Shown in pieces: positions 6,020-7,281 of a DNA stretch of 7,281 nt (its first letter is position 1; each line of letters opens with the position of its first letter). The notes below the pieces were generated by a model. That model ran no database searches, was not told where the DNA came from, and saw only the letters and a program-made list of their open reading frames with translations. The DNA is from Pseudomonadota bacterium (GTDB taxonomy: Bacteria > Pseudomonadota > Gammaproteobacteria > Enterobacterales > Enterobacteriaceae), in assembly GCA_023454395.1 (NCBI GenBank), contig JAEYFY010000183.1:1-7281 (forward strand), in the 5' to 3' direction. A program made the position numbers and the translations under genes.

Positions 6020-6367
6020 TTATTTTTTCTTGTTCAGCATCGACTTTAAATCTGCAAAAGGATTATAAGTGGCTGCACCTACATCATCCTGTGCATCTTC
6101 ACCGGCGACAACGGTTGTACCGTACTGGTCTGCTTCTGTGTATTTTGAGTGTTCATGGTCATGGCAAAACAGACACAATAATTCCCAGTTACTGCCATCT
6201 TCTGGGTTATTGGTATGGTCGTGATCAATATGATGAACGGTTAGTTCACGTAGATTGGAATAAACGAACTCACGCGCACAACGTCCACATACCCAGGGGT
6301 AGATTTTCAGTGCTTTTTCACGGTAGCCACTTTCCAACCGTGCATAGTTTTTTGGGATCAGAGCCAT
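6020..6367 (-). CDS. yajD: HNH nuclease-family protein YajD
   Basis: The 115-residue protein is the same length as E. coli YajD and very similar. It has an HNH/zinc-ribbon fold signature: Cys27-x-x-Cys30 (WVCGRC), then VHHIDHDHTNN (44-54) with the HNH histidine pair 45-46, the central Asn60 (GSNWELLC), then Cys65-x-x-Cys68-His69. The four cysteines should hold a structural zinc and His46/Asn60/His69 the catalytic metal. A DNA- or RNA-nicking activity is expected from the family, but no physiological role is established. The C-terminus YNPFADLKSMLNKKK is typical of YajD. The start is the ATG at 6367-6365, with a weak AGG 11 bases upstream. The gene reads divergently from yaiL and in the same direction as yibL, 111 bp away. 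A small hairpin (GCTTTG-TAC-CAAAGC, 5991-6005) follows it but lacks a U-tract. All metal-site residues are present. Confidence 0.95.
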   Translation of the reverse strand: MALIPKNYARLESGYREKALKIYPWVCGRCAREFVYSNLRELTVHHIDHDHTNNPEDGSNWELLCLFCHDHEHSKYTEADQYGTTVVAGEDAQDDVGAATYNPFADLKSMLNKKK

Positions 6368-6413
6368 TGTTAGTATTACCTGTTATAAGAGAAAGTTTGA
6401 CGATAGTTTTTCC

Positions 6414-6443
6414 AATATACTCTGAATGTACGGATAGGTTCAA
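6414..6443 (-). promoter_or_regulatory. Candidate yajD promoter
   Basis: On the minus strand TTGAAC (6443-6438), an 18-bp spacer and TATATT (6419-6414) form a reasonable sigma-70 pair. It would give a leader of about 40 bases before the yajD ATG. Confidence 0.45.
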
Positions 6444-6513
6444 ATCTCACAAGGTCAATTTCCTCTAATAAGCTACCAATCTTACAACCTGATGCACTCT
6501 TGGAAATTACAGG

Positions 6514-6519
6514 TATAAT
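6514..6519 (+). promoter_or_regulatory. Candidate -10 box of yaiL
   Basis: A perfect TATAAT lies 33 bases before the yaiL start. The matching -35 region (GATGCA at 6491-6496, 17-bp spacing) is poor, so the promoter may be weak or need an activator. Confidence 0.5.
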
Positions 6520-6552
6520 TTCATAAATTATTGAGCAGACTTAGGCATAACA

Positions 6553-7086
6553 ATGGCAAAACTTACCTTACAAGAGCAAATGTTAAAAGCGGGACTTGTG
6601 ACCAGCAAAAAAATGGCAAAAGTTCAAAGAACAGCGAAAAAATCACGCGTTCAAGCGCGAGAAGCAAGAGAAGCGGTAGAAGAAAATAAAAAAGCCCAAC
6701 TGGAGCGCGATAAACTGCTTAGTGAGCAACAAAAACAAGCTACATTATCTAAAGAGTATAAAGCGCAAGTTAAGCAACTTATTGAGATGAATAGAATTAC
6801 GCCAGTCAAAGGCGATATTGATTTTAACTTCACTGACAACAATGTGATTAAAAATATCGTAGTGGATAAACTGACACAATCTCAATTGATTAGTGGACGT
6901 CTCGCCATTGCGCGACTGGATAGTGCAGATAAAACTGAATACGCGATTATTCCAGCAAGTGTAGCGGATAAAATTACACAAAGAGATGTGGACTGTATCT
7001 TGTTAAATAACGCACTTAGCGAAACAGAACAAGATGAAGACGATCCTTATGCTGATTTTAAAATCCCAGATGATTTGATGTGGTAA
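6553..7086 (+). CDS. yaiL: YaiL, DUF2058 nucleoprotein-like protein
   Basis: The protein has 177 residues against about 179 in E. coli YaiL and is near-identical in the first 75 residues. The N-terminal part (3-75: LTLQEQMLKAGLVTSKKMAK, then a basic run with AKKSRVQAREAREAVEENKK) is a highly charged helix, probably a coiled coil that could contact nucleic acid. The C-terminal part contains FNFTDNNVIKNIVVDKLTQ, GRLAIARL and AIIPASVADKI, and ends with the conserved acidic tail EDDPYADFKIPDDLMW. The family is labelled nucleoprotein/polynucleotide-associated; no biochemical function is established. The start ATG has TTAGG 7 bases upstream and begins with the family's KLTLQEQMLKAG. It is divergent from yajD and followed by hairpins, then a cold-shock-domain gene in the same direction. 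Identification is secure; function is not known. Confidence 0.95.
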   Translation: MAKLTLQEQMLKAGLVTSKKMAKVQRTAKKSRVQAREAREAVEENKKAQLERDKLLSEQQKQATLSKEYKAQVKQLIEMNRITPVKGDIDFNFTDNNVIKNIVVDKLTQSQLISGRLAIARLDSADKTEYAIIPASVADKITQRDVDCILLNNALSETEQDEDDPYADFKIPDDLMW

Positions 7087-7105
7087 TAAGCAAAGTAGCT
7101 TATTA
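7084..7105 (+). other. Hairpin overlapping the yaiL stop codon
   Basis: TAATAAGC (7084-7091) pairs perfectly with GCTTATTA (7098-7105) around the loop AAAGTA. The stem contains the stop codon. No T-run follows, so it is more likely an mRNA 3'-end stabiliser or processing stem than a complete terminator. Confidence 0.5.
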
Positions 7106-7121
7106 TCCCAAAGGGCATAGT

Positions 7122-7162
7122 CTGTATAAGCATTGTGCTTTATACTGCGTCTGAAAATTTTT
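7122..7162 (+). terminator. Possible weak terminator after yaiL
   Basis: GTATAAGC (7124-7131) pairs with GCTTTATAC (7137-7145) with one bulge, followed after 12 bases by TTTTT (7158-7162). The distance to the T-run is atypical, so some readthrough into the next gene is likely. TATACT at 7141-7146 could alternatively be a -10 for that gene. Confidence 0.35.
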
Positions 7163-7188
7163 GTAGATAAACGATTAAGTAGGCGATA

Positions 7189-7281
7189 ATGGCAATGAAC
7201 GGAATAATCACAAAGTGGTTTGAAGATAAAGGTTTTGGATTTATTAAAGATGAAAACGGTGATAACCGTTATTTTCATGTG
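7189..7281 (+). CDS. Cold-shock-domain protein, 5' end only
   Basis: Thirty-one codons are visible before the window ends. MAMNGIITKWFEDKGFGFIK begins a cold-shock (OB-fold) domain: residues 4-11 form strand 1, GFGFI (15-19) is the RNP1 motif and RYFHV (27-31) lies where RNP2 begins. Such domains bind single-stranded RNA or DNA. RNP2 is usually VFVHF; Arg-Tyr-Phe-His-Val here and the ENGDNR loop suggest a diverged member with an extended C-terminus rather than a short CspA. The full length cannot be judged. The start at 7189 is favoured by AGTAGG ending 5 bases upstream; ATG 7195 (MNGII) is the alternative with a long 11-base spacing and may be the family start. It is about 100 bp downstream of yaiL on the same strand, possibly partly cotranscribed. 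Confidence 0.85.
   Translation, partial: MAMNGIITKWFEDKGFGFIKDENGDNRYFHV

Noticed and set aside
5989..6468. 159-codon plus-strand frame opposite yajD
   Set aside because: It is antisense shadow of the well-matched YajD protein, with no start signal.
1..7281. CRISPR arrays, insertion sequences, integrases, toxin-antitoxin or intact restriction genes
   Set aside because: I looked for spaced repeats, transposase or integrase motifs and paired small genes on both strands. None was found beyond the RhuM-like fragment.

Overview
The window looks like chromosome from an AT-rich member of the Enterobacterales. The best guess is Proteus or a close Morganellaceae relative. Six proteins (UspA, RsmJ, PrlC, YibL, YajD, YaiL) and a selenocysteine tRNA resemble their Escherichia coli counterparts along their visible length, but the gene order differs from E. 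coli and intergenic DNA is very A+T rich. The genus is an inference from composition and order, not a proven assignment.

Left part (1-2050): the 3' end of uspA, with its start outside the window, ends in a strong intrinsic terminator. A ~200 bp AT-rich leader follows, then gdhA (NADP-type glutamate dehydrogenase) with its own terminator-like hairpin. Middle part (2051-4980): rsmJ and prlC lie on the minus strand, convergent with gdhA. prlC is upstream and rsmJ follows 3 bases after its stop, with the rsmJ ribosome binding site inside the last prlC codons, so the pair is a translationally coupled operon. A good sigma-32-like promoter precedes prlC, matching the heat-shock operon described for opdA in Salmonella.

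Centre-right (4981-5545): selC, a 95-nt tRNA-Sec with a UCA anticodon and near-consensus promoter, sits next to a scar. About 100 bp downstream is a 46-codon fragment of a RhuM/virulence-type DNA-binding protein, which lacks a start and is cut by a TAG. selC is a classic integration site for genomic islands, and rhuM is a gene of the selC-inserted island SPI-3 in Salmonella. This stretch is therefore read as the footprint of a lost or decayed island. It is the most interesting part of the window. A 13-bp direct repeat brackets the selC promoter.

Right part (5546-7281): yibL (ribosome-associated DUF2810 protein) and yajD (HNH protein) are on the minus strand. yaiL (DUF2058) runs divergently from yajD, and the start of a cold-shock-domain protein runs off the right edge. 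These are ordinary core genes, though they do not neighbour one another in E. coli. I found no complete mobile element, CRISPR array or intact defence system here.
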